Below are positions 25,477-35,045 of a stretch of DNA of 64,000 nucleotides, one piece after another. How positions within the stretch are numbered: position 1 is the stretch's first letter; each line of letters starts with the position of its first letter. Below the pieces are notes generated by a model, which was not told where the DNA came from, did no database searches, and saw only the letters and a list, made by a program, of their open reading frames with translations. The stretch lies in NCBI RefSeq assembly GCF_002858765.1, contig NZ_PJRP01000013.1, positions 1 through 64,000 of the forward strand, in the 5' to 3' direction. Made by a program: the position numbers and the translations under genes. This DNA comes from Cupriavidus pauculus. Its GTDB lineage: Bacteria > Pseudomonadota > Gammaproteobacteria > Burkholderiales > Burkholderiaceae.

Positions 25477-27399
25477 CTACGAAGATTTCCTGACGCGCAG
25501 ATACCACTCCACCAAAAGTCGGACCTGCTTGGGTGTATAGCCTTTCTCAACCATGCGATTGATGAAGTTCTCGTGCTTTTCCTGATCCTCGCGCGACGAC
25601 TTGGCATTGAACGAGATCACCGGCAGCAGGTCTTCCGTGGTGGAGAACATGCGCTTTTCGATCACCATCCGCAGCTTTTCGTAGCTGGTCCAGACCGGAT
25701 TCTTGCCCCCGTTGTTGGCACGGGCCCGCAGCACGAAATTGACGATCTCGTTGCGGAAGTCCTTCGGGTTCGAGATACCAGCCGGCTTTTCCACCTTCTC
25801 CAGTTCGTCGTTGAGCGCATTGCGGTCCAGGATCTCGCCGGTATTCGGATCGCGATATTCCTGGTCCTGAATCCACAGGTCGGCAAACACCACGTAGCGG
25901 TCGAAGATGTTCTGGCCGTACTCGGAATACGACTCCAGGTACGCCGTCTGAATCTCCTTGCCGATGAACTCCACGTAAGGCGTGGTCAGGTACTCCTTGA
26001 TATACGACATCAACTTGGCTTCCTGCTCCGGCGGGAACTGCTCGCGCTCGATCTGCTGTTCGAGCACGTACAGCAGATGCACCGGATTGGCCGCCACCTC
26101 GGTATTGTCGAAGTTGAACACCTTCGACAGCACCTTGAACGCGAAGCGCGTGGACAGGCCGTTCATGCCTTCGTCGATGCCCGCGTAGTCGCGGTACTCC
26201 TGATACGACTTCGCCTTCGGATCCACGTCCTTGAGGCTCTCGCCGTCGTAGACACGCATCTTCGAGAAGACGTTCGAGTTTTCCGGATCCTTGATCCGTG
26301 TGAGCACGGCGAACTGCGCCATCATCTTCAGCGTGTTCGGCGCGTTGGGCGCCGCCGACAGCGAACTGCTGCGCAGCAGCTTGTCGTAGATCTTCACCTC
26401 GTCGGACACGCGCAGGCAGTAAGGCACCTTGACGATATAGATCCGGTCAAGGAAAGCCTCGTTGTTCTTGTCCGCCTTGAACGTCTGCCATTCGGCCTCG
26501 TTCGAGTGCGCCAGGATGACGCCATCGAACGGAATCGCGCCGAAGCCCTCCGTGCCCTTGTAGTTGCCTTCCTGCGTGGCGGTCAGCAGCGGGTGCAGCA
26601 CCTTGATCGGCGCCTTGAACATTTCCACGAACTCGAGCAGGCCACGGTTGGCCAGGCACAGGCCGCCGGAATACGAATAGGCATCCGGATCGTCCTGCGG
26701 AAAGTCTTCGAGCTTGCGGATGTCGACCTTGCCGACCAGCGACGAAATGTCCTGATTGTTCTCGTCGCCCGGCTCGGTCTTCGAGATGGCGATCTGCGCC
26801 AGCACCGACGGGCGCAGCTTTACCACGCGGAACCTGGTGATATCCCCATTGAACTCGTGCAGCCGCTTGACGGCCCATGGCGACGGAATGGTATTCAGGT
26901 AGCGCACCGGAATGCCATAGTCCTCCTCCATGATCTTGCCGTCCTCTTCCGCGGAGAAGAGTCCAAGCGGCGATTCATGGATGGGCGAACCCTTGAGCGC
27001 ATAGATGGGAATCTCTTCCATCAGCGCCTTGAGCTTCTCGGCCAGCGACGACTTGCCGCCCCCGGGAGGCCCAAGCAGGTACAGAATCTGTTTGCGTTCT
27101 TCCAGGCCCTGTGCCGCGTGCTTGAAGAAGGAGACGATCTGCTCGATCGTGTCTTCCATCCCGTAGAAGTCGCGGAACGCCGGGTAGACCCGGATAACCT
27201 TGTTGAAGAACAGTCGGGACAGGCGCGGATCGTGGTGGGTATCCACCAGTTCAGGCTGTCCGATAGCGGCGAGCATGCGTTCGGCGGCGGTCGCGTAGGC
27301 AGCAGGATCCTTCTTGCAGATCTCCAGGTATTCCTGGATGCTGTATTCCTCTTCCTTGCGAGCTTCGAAGCGCGTGGCGTAGTGGCCAAAAATGTCCAT
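25477..27399 (-). CDS. PrkA/YeaG family serine protein kinase (AAA+ type)
   Basis: A 640-residue protein of the PrkA family: an N-terminal AAA+ domain with Walker A GPPGGGKS at 110-117 (K116) and a C-terminal PrkA domain with weak similarity to eukaryote-type kinases. Landmarks: FYGMEDTIEQIV before the ATPase core, GLFSAEEDGKIMEEDYGIP, NRGLLEFVEMFK, and STRFAFKVLSKVFNFD. It acts in the cytoplasm and is associated with stress adaptation. GGGAGTGAGGT precedes the ATG. It is the first gene of the stress module, with a promoter region of unusual length upstream. Confidence 0.96.
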   Translation of the reverse strand: MDIFGHYATRFEARKEEEYSIQEYLEICKKDPAAYATAAERMLAAIGQPELVDTHHDPRLSRLFFNKVIRVYPAFRDFYGMEDTIEQIVSFFKHAAQGLEERKQILYLLGPPGGGKSSLAEKLKALMEEIPIYALKGSPIHESPLGLFSAEEDGKIMEEDYGIPVRYLNTIPSPWAVKRLHEFNGDITRFRVVKLRPSVLAQIAISKTEPGDENNQDISSLVGKVDIRKLEDFPQDDPDAYSYSGGLCLANRGLLEFVEMFKAPIKVLHPLLTATQEGNYKGTEGFGAIPFDGVILAHSNEAEWQTFKADKNNEAFLDRIYIVKVPYCLRVSDEVKIYDKLLRSSSLSAAPNAPNTLKMMAQFAVLTRIKDPENSNVFSKMRVYDGESLKDVDPKAKSYQEYRDYAGIDEGMNGLSTRFAFKVLSKVFNFDNTEVAANPVHLLYVLEQQIEREQFPPEQEAKLMSYIKEYLTTPYVEFIGKEIQTAYLESYSEYGQNIFDRYVVFADLWIQDQEYRDPNTGEILDRNALNDELEKVEKPAGISNPKDFRNEIVNFVLRARANNGGKNPVWTSYEKLRMVIEKRMFSTTEDLLPVISFNAKSSREDQEKHENFINRMVEKGYTPKQVRLLVEWYLRVRKSS

Positions 27400-28281
27400 A
27401 CCTCACTCCCGTCAGAGTCCCACGTCCGAGGCGAAGGTAGTTCTACTCCCCTAAGGCTTCGCGGCAACTTTGCTTTTCCGCCACCCCGGCTTGGTGGTGT
27501 TGCCAAGTTGCGAAGTCTTTACTTCATCATAGTCAAATAACGGCGAACGTGAATCCGGAGTTGACCGCGTGTTGCCTGTCCGTTCAGTCGTTGCGATGCA
27601 CGCTCATGACATGCACGCACTGCGACTGGACACTCGCTTCATCACCCCGCTGCGACGGGCCATCGACCATGCTTGTGACACACATTACACCTTTCACGTG
27701 CGTCCTGCACAGCGTGTTGTGTAACGACCGATCAAATCCAGAAACATCTGACACACGCTGTCGGCCATGGTCCTACACCTTGCTTCCACTGTGGATGGAT
27801 AACGTTTCGCCCGACATCGTGCAAATGCATGATTTGCACCGCATTTCGCATATCGACCTGCGCCATTTCCACTAGAAGGTGCCGTACGTCAGCCCACGCA
27901 TCGCACTTGTCTGTTTCGCACAGACACCCGATGCGAGCCCTGCGCGCATCATGGCCGCTTCCTGCATCACGCTGCGACCACGCCTGCGACGACGCGCCGC
28001 ACCCATCAGCACTGTCGGACCGAGAGTGCCAGTCGGCAGACGCGCGACCAACCCGGCCGCGCGCATGCACCGCTTTAGCGTGGAAACCGGACCCGAATCG
28101 CACAGTCCGAGTGCGCGAGGCCGCCATGAACGGGGGATGAGCAGAATGCGTGCCACGCACGCGCGAATTGCTGCACCGCAGCGCGTGGCAGAGAAATCGG
28201 GAAAGGGGAAAGCCGGGAAAGCGAGGAAAGAAGGCAAGGGCGAAGGCAGGGGCGAGCGCCCCTGGCCTGTATTCAGACCGC
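27400..28281. other. Long intergenic region without a supported gene
   Basis: An 882-bp gap between prkA and the SDR gene. The part nearest prkA (27400-27540) presumably holds the prkA promoter; CTTGG and CCAAG arms lie at 27490-27507. 27540-27860 is less GC-rich than the surroundings, and 28190-28260 on the plus strand is a purine-rich run. Open frames on both strands here have poor codon bias and no recognisable domain, so I call none of them. Confidence 0.55.
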
Positions 28282-29196
28282 TCAGATCGGGTCCCAGTTG
28301 ATGACGTCGGGCGATCGATCCAGCTTGAAGAAGCTCGAGCGCATCGCCGGCATGGCGATCTCGGCGACGGTCTCCGGCGTCCAGCCCTCGCTGGTATGCA
28401 CCGACCGCACCGGACGCGGCTGGCTCATCAGCATGATTTCATTGGCGCGCACGGCAAAGATCTGGCCGTTCACCTCGCTGGCCGCGTCGCTGGCCAGGAA
28501 CACCGCCACCGGCGCAATCTTGCCGGCCTCCATCTTTTGCAGACGCTGCACGCGGGCCTTCTCCTCGGGCGTTTCGGCCGGGATCGAGCTGGTCATGCGG
28601 CTCCAGGCAAATGGTGCGATGCAGTTGGAACGCACGTTGAAGCGCGCCATATCCAGCGCAATGGATTTGGACAGCGCGGCAATGCCGAGCTTGGCGGCCG
28701 AATAGTTGGCCTGGCCCAGGTTGCCGATCAGCCCCGACGTCGACGTCATGTGAACGTACGCGCCGCTTTCCTGGTCCTTGAAATAGTTGGCGGCCGCGCG
28801 GCTGACGAAGAACGTGCCATGCAGGTGCACGTCGATCACCGAGCGCCACTCCTCCTCGTTCATCTTGAAGAACATGCGGTCGCGCAGGTTGCCGGCGTTG
28901 TTGACCACGGCGTCGATGCGGCCGAAACTGTCGAGCGCGCACTGGACGATGGCATTGGCGCCCGCCCAGGTGGACACGCTGTCGGTGTTGGCCACGGCCT
29001 CGCCGCCGGCCGCGCGGATTTCCTCCACCACACGCTGCGCCGGCCCGGTGTCGCCGCCTTCCCCGCTCATCGATACGCCCAGGTCGTTCGCCACCACGCG
29101 CGCACCGGCCGCGGCCATGCCCAGCGCGATTCCCCGGCCGATGCCGCCGCCCGCGCCCGTCACCACCACGACCTTGCCTGCCATCATTCCACTCAT
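28282..29196 (-). CDS. Short-chain dehydrogenase (3-hydroxyacyl-CoA dehydrogenase-like SDR)
   Basis: A 304-residue classical SDR. The cofactor motif TGAGGGIG is at 13-20, NNAG at 99-102, and the catalytic set is S152, Y165 and K169 (YSAAK). The DLG after the second beta strand (residues 38-40) suggests NAD preference. Sequence style (VVVTGAGGGIGRGIA, GEGGDTGPAQRVVEEI) resembles the dehydrogenase part of bifunctional 3-hydroxyacyl-CoA enzymes. The C-terminal 60 residues extend beyond the minimal fold. The start is set by AGGAG 6 bases before ATG 29196, not the TTG at 29202. It is divergent from a LysR gene that may regulate it. Confidence 0.9.
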   Translation of the reverse strand: MSGMMAGKVVVVTGAGGGIGRGIALGMAAAGARVVANDLGVSMSGEGGDTGPAQRVVEEIRAAGGEAVANTDSVSTWAGANAIVQCALDSFGRIDAVVNNAGNLRDRMFFKMNEEEWRSVIDVHLHGTFFVSRAAANYFKDQESGAYVHMTSTSGLIGNLGQANYSAAKLGIAALSKSIALDMARFNVRSNCIAPFAWSRMTSSIPAETPEEKARVQRLQKMEAGKIAPVAVFLASDAASEVNGQIFAVRANEIMLMSQPRPVRSVHTSEGWTPETVAEIAMPAMRSSFFKLDRSPDVINWDPI

Positions 29197-29331
29197 CTTC
29201 AACTCCTTGCGTGCGAGATTGCCGGGTTCCGGAACGTCACCCGTTCTATTGCCAACGCGGATACGATAAATTGTCGGCGGAGTTTCTGGAATTCACGAAT
29301 TGCAAAAGTGGGCTTCACGCTCGCTGAACCC

Positions 29332-30234
29332 ATGCACTACGACCTGACCGACCTGCGCCTCTTTCTCAACGTTGGCGAGACCGAGAACCTGACCCGCGCT
29401 GCAGAACGCAGCTTCCTGTCGCTGCCCGCCGCCAGCACCCGCATCAAGCAGCTGGAAGAGTCCTTCCAGACCCAGTTGCTGATCCGCCAGGTCAAGGGGG
29501 TACGCCTGACGCCTGCCGGCGACGAACTGCTGCGCCATGCCCGCGAGGTGTTCCGCCAGCTGGAATGCCTGCATGCGGACCTGCGCCCCTACGCCAAGGG
29601 CGTCAAGGGCCGCGTGAGGCTGCTGGCCAATACCACGGCCACCAATTCGTTCCTGGCAAACGGGCTGTCGCGCTTCCTGTCCGAAAATCCCGATGTCGAC
29701 GTGGAACTGGAAGAACACCTGTCCGCTGACATCGTCTCGGCGGTCGGCACCGGCGCCGCCGACCTGGGCATCGTGGCCGGGGAAGTTGCCACGGCCGATC
29801 TGGACACCATGCAGCTTTGCAGCGACGAACTGATCGTCATCGCCCCGGTCAACCATCCGCTGCCGGCCTTCAAGGCGCTGCATTTCGCCGACCTGCTCGA
29901 TACCTGCCGCTTCGTCGGCCTGAACCAGTCGTCGGCCATCCAGTCGTTCCTGGATCGTATTGCCAGCGGCATGGGCAAGCGCATCAGCCTGCGCATCCAG
30001 GTGGGCAGTTTCGACGCCGTGTGCCGCATGGTCGAGGCCGGTGCGGGCATCGCCATCGTGCCCAATAGCTGCGCACGGCGCTACGCCAGCCGCAAGGTGC
30101 TGCGCTTCATCCGGCTCGAAGACGACTGGGCGCGGCGCGAACTGCGCCTGGTGCGCCGGCCCGGCCGCGAGCTGCCGCAGTTCGCGGAAACCCTGATCCG
30201 GTATCTGGCCGACGCGGCGCGAGAGCCGGTGTAG
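29332..30234 (+). CDS. LysR-family transcriptional regulator
   Basis: A 300-residue LysR protein: winged helix at 1-60 (LRLFLNVGETENLTRAAERS, then SLPAASTRIKQLEE) and an effector domain from about residue 90 (VRLLANTTATNSFLANGLSRFL). The reading frame is open for more than 1 kb upstream, but the family N-terminus fixes the start at ATG 29332. It lies between a divergent SDR gene and a convergent Bug gene, and is the likely regulator of the acyl-CoA catabolic genes here. AATTC-AC-GAATT at 29290-29301 in the divergent region may be part of its binding site. Confidence 0.92.
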   Translation: MHYDLTDLRLFLNVGETENLTRAAERSFLSLPAASTRIKQLEESFQTQLLIRQVKGVRLTPAGDELLRHAREVFRQLECLHADLRPYAKGVKGRVRLLANTTATNSFLANGLSRFLSENPDVDVELEEHLSADIVSAVGTGAADLGIVAGEVATADLDTMQLCSDELIVIAPVNHPLPAFKALHFADLLDTCRFVGLNQSSAIQSFLDRIASGMGKRISLRIQVGSFDAVCRMVEAGAGIAIVPNSCARRYASRKVLRFIRLEDDWARRELRLVRRPGRELPQFAETLIRYLADAAREPV

Positions 30235-30251
30235 GTTGTTTTATGGGCGTA

Positions 30252-30282
30252 CTCCCCTCTCCCACAACGCGGGAGAGGGGAG
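30252..30282. repeat. Dispersed intergenic palindrome, copy A
   Basis: CTCCCCTCTCCC and GGGAGAGGGGAG are perfect 12-base arms around a 7-base loop, between the convergent LysR and Bug genes. The same arms occur at 58222-58255, again between convergent genes. It may serve as a two-way terminator, but it lacks T-runs. Confidence 0.8.
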
Positions 30283-30299
30283 ACAACCCTCAGTCCTTA

Positions 30300-31304
30300 T
30301 CAATCCGCGCTCACCCCCGCAGCCTTGATGATCGGCGACCATTTGTCGATCTCCGACGCCAGCCAGCTGTGCAGGCCTTCCGGCGTCTGCTTGTCCGCCG
30401 GCACGATCACCGCGCCCAGATCCTTCATGCGCGCCACCACGGCCGGGTCCTTCAGCGCCGTGCGCAGCGCGCCATTGAGCTTGTCGATCACGGCCGGCGG
30501 CGTGTTCTTCGGTGCATAGACGCCGTGCCAGACCTTCACCTCGAAGCCCTTGAGCCCGCCCTCGCGCAGGGTGGGTGCGTCGGGCAGCGCCGGAATGCGT
30601 TCGGCCGTGGTCACGCCGTACAACTTGACCTTGCCCGATTTGATATGCGGCAGCGTCTGTGTGGTCTGGTCGCAGAGGATATCCACCTGGCCGCCCAGCA
30701 GCGCGGTCAGCGCAGGGGCCGTGCCTTGGTAAGGAATGGTCTGCAGATCCACGCCAATCGCCTTCTGGAACAACATGCCGCACAGCTGCGACACGGCGCC
30801 CAGGCCGGCGTTGGCCAGGTTCACCTTGCTCTGGTTCTGCTTGATATAGCTGACCAGCTCCGGCAGCGTATTGGCCGGCAGGTCATGGCGGCCCAGCAGC
30901 GTCATCGGCACGTCGGCCACCTGGCCCACGAACGAAAAATCGGTCAGCGGCTTGTACGGCAGCTTCGAGTACAGCGCCGGGGCCGTGGCCATGCCGTTGT
31001 GGTGGATCAGGATCGTATAGCCGTCAGGCGCGGACTTGGCCACGTAGGCGGCCGATACGGTGCCGCCGGCGCCGAGCCGGTTTTCCACCACCACGCTCTG
31101 CCCCAGCGATTTCGACATGGCCGCCGCCACCGAGCGCGCCACCACGTCGGTAGGCCCACCGGCCGCGAACGGCACGACCATCGTGATGGGCCGCGACGGA
31201 TAGGCGTCCGCCGCCCGTGCGATGTTTGGCGCCGCAACGGCCACGGCGGCCACCGCCAGTGCGGCCCAGGTCACGGTTGCTGAAAGTTGCCGGTAGAACG
31301 TCAT
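30300..31304 (-). CDS. Bug/TctC-family substrate-binding protein
   Basis: A 334-residue periplasmic binding protein with a Sec signal (cleavage near IARA-ADAYP), then YPSRPITMVVPFAAGGPTD and PDGYTILIHHNG. AGGAGGCAGTGA precedes the ATG. It is divergent from the acyl-CoA dehydrogenase operon (265 bp between them) and convergent with the LysR gene, so it probably delivers the acid broken down by this island. Ligand unknown. Confidence 0.93.
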   Translation of the reverse strand: MTFYRQLSATVTWAALAVAAVAVAAPNIARAADAYPSRPITMVVPFAAGGPTDVVARSVAAAMSKSLGQSVVVENRLGAGGTVSAAYVAKSAPDGYTILIHHNGMATAPALYSKLPYKPLTDFSFVGQVADVPMTLLGRHDLPANTLPELVSYIKQNQSKVNLANAGLGAVSQLCGMLFQKAIGVDLQTIPYQGTAPALTALLGGQVDILCDQTTQTLPHIKSGKVKLYGVTTAERIPALPDAPTLREGGLKGFEVKVWHGVYAPKNTPPAVIDKLNGALRTALKDPAVVARMKDLGAVIVPADKQTPEGLHSWLASEIDKWSPIIKAAGVSAD

Positions 31305-31569
31305 TCACTGCCTCCTGTCTGGTCTGCGCGCATGACGCGCGTCTGGTTGTCCTGGAATCGTGAGCCGCAGGGTGCAAGCATTGGACGCGGCACACAATTC
31401 CGATTTGCCGAAGGGAGGACACGGCCCCGGAAAAGCCACGGGATTACCCTGAGCCGATCCCTGAGGCCATCCCTAAGCCGGGCAGAAGCCGCGCTTCAGC
31501 AAATGCGAATGTTGCGGCCGCGCCGGCTCGGGAATAATGGCCTCACCCCCGACATAGACGGACATTGCC

Positions 31570-32739
31570 ATGCACGCTGCACAGGACCAAGACCAGATTT
31601 ACCCCGAAATCCGCGAGGCCGTACGCGACCTCTGCCTGCAGTTCGACTCCGCGTACTGGCAGCGCATCGAGGAACACAACGGCTTCCCCGAGGAATTCGT
31701 GCAGGCGCTGACCCAGGCCGGCTGGCTGTCCGCGCTGATCCCCGAGGCCTACGGCGGCTCGGGCCTGCCGCTGACCGCCGCGTCGGTCATCATGGAAGAG
31801 ATCAACCGCAACGGCGGCAATTCCGGCGCCTGCCACGGCCAGATGTACGTGATGGGCTGCCTGCTGCGCCACGGCTCCGACGCGCAGAAGCAACGCTGGC
31901 TGCCCGGCATCGCCTCGGGCGAACTGCGCATGCAGTCGATGGCCGTGACCGAGCCCACCACCGGCACGGACACCACCAAGCTCAAGACCACGGCCGTGCG
32001 GCGTGGCGACAAGTACGTGATCAACGGCCAGAAGGTGTGGATCTCGCGCGTGCAGCACTCCGACCTGATGCTGCTGCTGGCGCGCACCACGCCGCTGGAT
32101 CAGGTGAAGAAGAAGTCCGAAGGGCTGTCGGTGTTCGTGGTGGACCTGCGCGAAGCCATCGGCAACGGCCTGACGGTCCAGCCGATCCGCAACATGGTCA
32201 ATCACGAGACCAACGAGCTGTTCTTCGACAACCTGGAAATCCCCGCCGAGAACCTGATCGGCGAGGAAGGCCGCGGCCTCAAGTACATCCTCGACGGCCT
32301 GAACGCCGAACGCATCCTGATTGCCGCCGAATGCATCGGCGACGGCTACTGGTTCGTGGAGCGTGCCAGCGGCTATGCGCGCGAACGCATCGTGTTCGAC
32401 CGCCCGATCGGCCAGAACCAGGGCGTGCAGTTCCCGATCGCCCGGTCCTACGTCAACGTGGAAGCGGCCAGCCTGATGCGCTACAAGGCGGCGCAGCTGT
32501 TCGACGCCGGCAAGCCGTGCGGCAAGGAAGCCAACATGGCCAAGCTGCTGGCGGCCGACGCATCGTGGGAGGCCGCCAACGTCTGCCTGCAGACGCACGG
32601 CGGCTTCGGCTTTGCCGCCGAATACGACATCGAGCGCAAGTTCCGCGAAACGCGCCTGTACCAGGTGGCGCCGATCTCCACGAACCTGATCCTGTCCTAC
32701 GTGGCCGAGCACGTGCTCGAACTGCCGCGTTCGTTCTGA
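31570..32739 (+). CDS. Acyl-CoA dehydrogenase
   Basis: A 389-residue flavoprotein of the acyl-CoA dehydrogenase family. An N-terminal helical domain (YPEIREAVRDLC to about residue 115), a middle beta domain with AVTEPTTGTDTTKLKTTAVR and INGQKVWISR, and a C-terminal helical domain with ARERIVFDRPIGQNQGVQF and QTHGGFGFAAEYDIERKFRE are all present. It oxidises an acyl-CoA to a 2,3-enoyl-CoA using FAD and passes electrons to ETF. It leads an apparent operon with the MmgE/PrpD gene (22-bp gap) and the HTD2-type hydratase. The exact acyl-CoA cannot be read from sequence; a branched or dicarboxylic one would fit the neighbours. Confidence 0.93.
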   Translation: MHAAQDQDQIYPEIREAVRDLCLQFDSAYWQRIEEHNGFPEEFVQALTQAGWLSALIPEAYGGSGLPLTAASVIMEEINRNGGNSGACHGQMYVMGCLLRHGSDAQKQRWLPGIASGELRMQSMAVTEPTTGTDTTKLKTTAVRRGDKYVINGQKVWISRVQHSDLMLLLARTTPLDQVKKKSEGLSVFVVDLREAIGNGLTVQPIRNMVNHETNELFFDNLEIPAENLIGEEGRGLKYILDGLNAERILIAAECIGDGYWFVERASGYARERIVFDRPIGQNQGVQFPIARSYVNVEAASLMRYKAAQLFDAGKPCGKEANMAKLLAADASWEAANVCLQTHGGFGFAAEYDIERKFRETRLYQVAPISTNLILSYVAEHVLELPRSF

Positions 32740-32761
32740 CCGCCCGACGCCAACGCCGAAC

Positions 32762-34135
32762 ATGCCCAACGAAACCTATCCGACGCGCCAGCTCTGCGAG
32801 TTCCTGGCGCAACTGAAGCTCTCCGACGTCCCCGCGCCCGTCGTCGAACGCACCAAGGACCTGTTTCTCGACTGGATCGCCTCCGCCATCGCCGGCAAGG
32901 ACGCGCCGGCCATCCGCCGCATCCAGGAATTTGCCGCCGCCATGGGGCCGCAGTCGGGCGATGCCGAGGTCTTTGTCGACCGCCGCCGCACGTCGCCCTA
33001 CTTTGCCGCGCTGATCAACGGTGCGTCGTCGCACGTGGTGGAACAGGACGACGTCCACAACGGATCGGTGCTGCACCCGGCCGCCGTGGTGTTCCCGGCC
33101 GTGGTGGCCGCCGCGCAGGCCGAAGGCAAGACCGGCGCCGAAGTGCTGCTGGCCTCGATCGCCGGCTACGAGGCCGGCATCCGCATCGGCGAATTCATGG
33201 GCCGCTCGCACTACCGCGTGTTCCATACCACCGGCACGGTCGGCACGCTGGCCGCCGCGGCCGCCGTTGCCAAGCTGTACGGCCTGGACGCCGAGGGCAT
33301 CAACCAGGCGCTGGGCTCGGCCGGCACGCAGGCGGCTGGACTGTGGGAATTCCTGCGCGATGCAGCGGACTCCAAGCAGCTCCATACCGCCAAGGCCGCC
33401 GCCGATGGCCTGCAGTCGGCCTGGCTGGCCCGCGCTGGCTTTACCGGTGCGAAGCAGATTCTCGAAGGCGCGCAAGGCATGGCGGCCGGCATGTCCAGCG
33501 ACGCCAACCCCGCCGCGCTGACCGACGGGCTCGGCACACGCTGGGCCACGGCCGAAACGTCGTTCAAGTTCTTTGCCTCGTGCCGCCACACGCACCCGGC
33601 CGCCGATGCGCTGAAGGCGCTGATGCAGCGCGAAGGGCTGCAGGCCGAACAGGTCGACGCCGTGACCGCACACGTGCACCAGGGTGCCATCGACGTGCTG
33701 GGCCCGGTGGTCAATCCGGTGACGATCCATCAGGCCAAGTTCTCGATGGGCACCGTGCTGGGCCTGGTGGCCGTGCATACGCATGCCGGCCTGGGCGAAT
33801 TCGAGCAGCACGCGCTGCAGGACCCACGCATCGCGGCGTTCTGCAACAAGGTGACGATGGCGCTGGACGACGAGATCAACGCCGCCTATCCGCGCCAGTG
33901 GATTGGCCGCGTGACGGTGCGCACCACCGATGGCCGCTCGCTGGAGGCGCGCGTCGATGTGCCCAAGGGCGATCCGGACAACACGCTGTCGCGTCCGGAA
34001 CTCGAAGCCAAGGCGATCCAGCTGGGCGCGTTCCGCCACGGCGCCAGCGAGGCCGAGATGCGCACCATCATCGACCGCGTGTGGCATCTGGACCAGCAGG
34101 CCAACGTCAACGACTGGCTGCCGACGTCGCGCTAG
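32762..34135 (+). CDS. MmgE/PrpD family protein
   Basis: A 457-residue protein of the MmgE/PrpD family, which includes 2-methylcitrate dehydratase, cis-aconitate decarboxylase and iminodisuccinate epimerase. Landmarks: LFLDWIASAIAG, INGASSHVVEQDDVHNGSVLHP (a typical HxxDxDD-like region), GYEAGIRIGEFMG and FKFFASCRHTHPAADAL. Length is normal. It is the second gene of the dehydrogenase operon, with 42 bp to the next gene. It probably acts as a lyase, dehydratase or decarboxylase on a branched dicarboxylate or tricarboxylate; the precise reaction is unknown. Confidence 0.9.
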   Translation: MPNETYPTRQLCEFLAQLKLSDVPAPVVERTKDLFLDWIASAIAGKDAPAIRRIQEFAAAMGPQSGDAEVFVDRRRTSPYFAALINGASSHVVEQDDVHNGSVLHPAAVVFPAVVAAAQAEGKTGAEVLLASIAGYEAGIRIGEFMGRSHYRVFHTTGTVGTLAAAAAVAKLYGLDAEGINQALGSAGTQAAGLWEFLRDAADSKQLHTAKAAADGLQSAWLARAGFTGAKQILEGAQGMAAGMSSDANPAALTDGLGTRWATAETSFKFFASCRHTHPAADALKALMQREGLQAEQVDAVTAHVHQGAIDVLGPVVNPVTIHQAKFSMGTVLGLVAVHTHAGLGEFEQHALQDPRIAAFCNKVTMALDDEINAAYPRQWIGRVTVRTTDGRSLEARVDVPKGDPDNTLSRPELEAKAIQLGAFRHGASEAEMRTIIDRVWHLDQQANVNDWLPTSR

Positions 34136-34177
34136 TCGCTTACCGATTCGCCAACCGCCAACCGATTACCCATCGCC

Positions 34178-35038
34178 ATGACCACCCTTACGCTAGAACA
34201 ACTGCGCGAATGGATCGGCCGTTCGGAGTCGCGCACCGAGACGCTCGCGGCCGAGCCGGTCCAGGCGCTAGCGGCCACCTTCGATCTCGATGGCGCCGCC
34301 ATCGCCAGCCAACCCCTGCCCCCGCTGTGGCACTGGCTGTACTTCCTGCCCCGTGCCCCGCAGCACACGCTGGGGCAGGACGGCCATCCCACGCTGGGCG
34401 GGTTCCTGCCGCCCGTGCCGTTGCCGCGCCGCATGTGGGCGGGCAGCGACCTGTCCTTCCACCGTGGCCTGCGGGTCGGTGACACGGTCACGCGGACGTC
34501 GACCATCACCGACGTCCAGCACAAGGCCGGCCGCACCGGCGAGCTGTATTTTGTGTCGGTCGATCACGTGTTCACGGTGGGCCGCGAAACGGCGCTGACC
34601 GAGCGGCACGACATCGTCTACCGCGCCATGCCGCCGAAGGGGCAGCCGCAGCCACCGCGCCCGGCGCTGGCACAGACCGCGCAGTTCGGCCGCACGCTGC
34701 AGGCGGACCCGGCGCTGCTGTTCCGCTTCTCCGCGCTGACGTTCAACGCCCACCGCATCCACTACGACCTGGACTACGTGCGCGACGTGGAAGGCTATCC
34801 CGGCCTGATCGTGCATGGCCCGCTGCAGGCCATGCTGATGCTGGAACTGCTGCGCCACGAACGCCCCGGCGCACGCGTGAAGCGCTTCGGCTTTCGCGGG
34901 CTGGCGCCGCTGTTCCACCAGGATACGGTGGCCGTGGGCGGCGCCGACGACGCCGGCACGCCGGGCAAGGTGCTGCTGTGGACCGGCGACAATGCCGGCG
35001 GCCAGGCCATGTCCGGCTGGGCCGAGACGGAAGCCTGA
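34178..35038 (+). CDS. HTD2/MaoC-like hydratase (itaconyl-CoA or mesaconyl-C4-CoA hydratase-like)
   Basis: A 286-residue double hot-dog protein. The N-terminal half is FAS1-type dehydratase-like (GGFLPPVPLPRRMWAGSDL). The C-terminal half has the catalytic-looking segments FSALTFNAHRIHYD and YPGLIVHGPLQA, typical of HTD2-like hydratases such as mesaconyl-C4-CoA and itaconyl-CoA hydratases. It would hydrate an unsaturated acyl-CoA made by the dehydrogenase upstream. No CoA-transferase or lyase follows, so the pathway is incomplete here. It is convergent with the DUF1996 gene, only 7 bp apart. Confidence 0.87.
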   Translation: MTTLTLEQLREWIGRSESRTETLAAEPVQALAATFDLDGAAIASQPLPPLWHWLYFLPRAPQHTLGQDGHPTLGGFLPPVPLPRRMWAGSDLSFHRGLRVGDTVTRTSTITDVQHKAGRTGELYFVSVDHVFTVGRETALTERHDIVYRAMPPKGQPQPPRPALAQTAQFGRTLQADPALLFRFSALTFNAHRIHYDLDYVRDVEGYPGLIVHGPLQAMLMLELLRHERPGARVKRFGFRGLAPLFHQDTVAVGGADDAGTPGKVLLWTGDNAGGQAMSGWAETEA

Positions 35039-35045
35039 GCCTGGC

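Noticed and set aside
25177..27540. A 787-codon frame antisense to prkA and the DUF444 gene
   Set aside because: The two minus-strand genes have clear domains and family length; the plus-strand translation has none.
27549..28237. Several small open frames in the gap upstream of prkA (27549-27875 plus; 27732-28160 and 27872-28237 minus)
   Set aside because: Poor codon bias, no ribosome sites and no recognisable domain. I cannot rule out a short gene or RNA.
28150..29331. A frame that extends the LysR gene upstream by about 1.2 kb
   Set aside because: It covers the SDR gene on the other strand, and the LysR N-terminus begins exactly at 29332.
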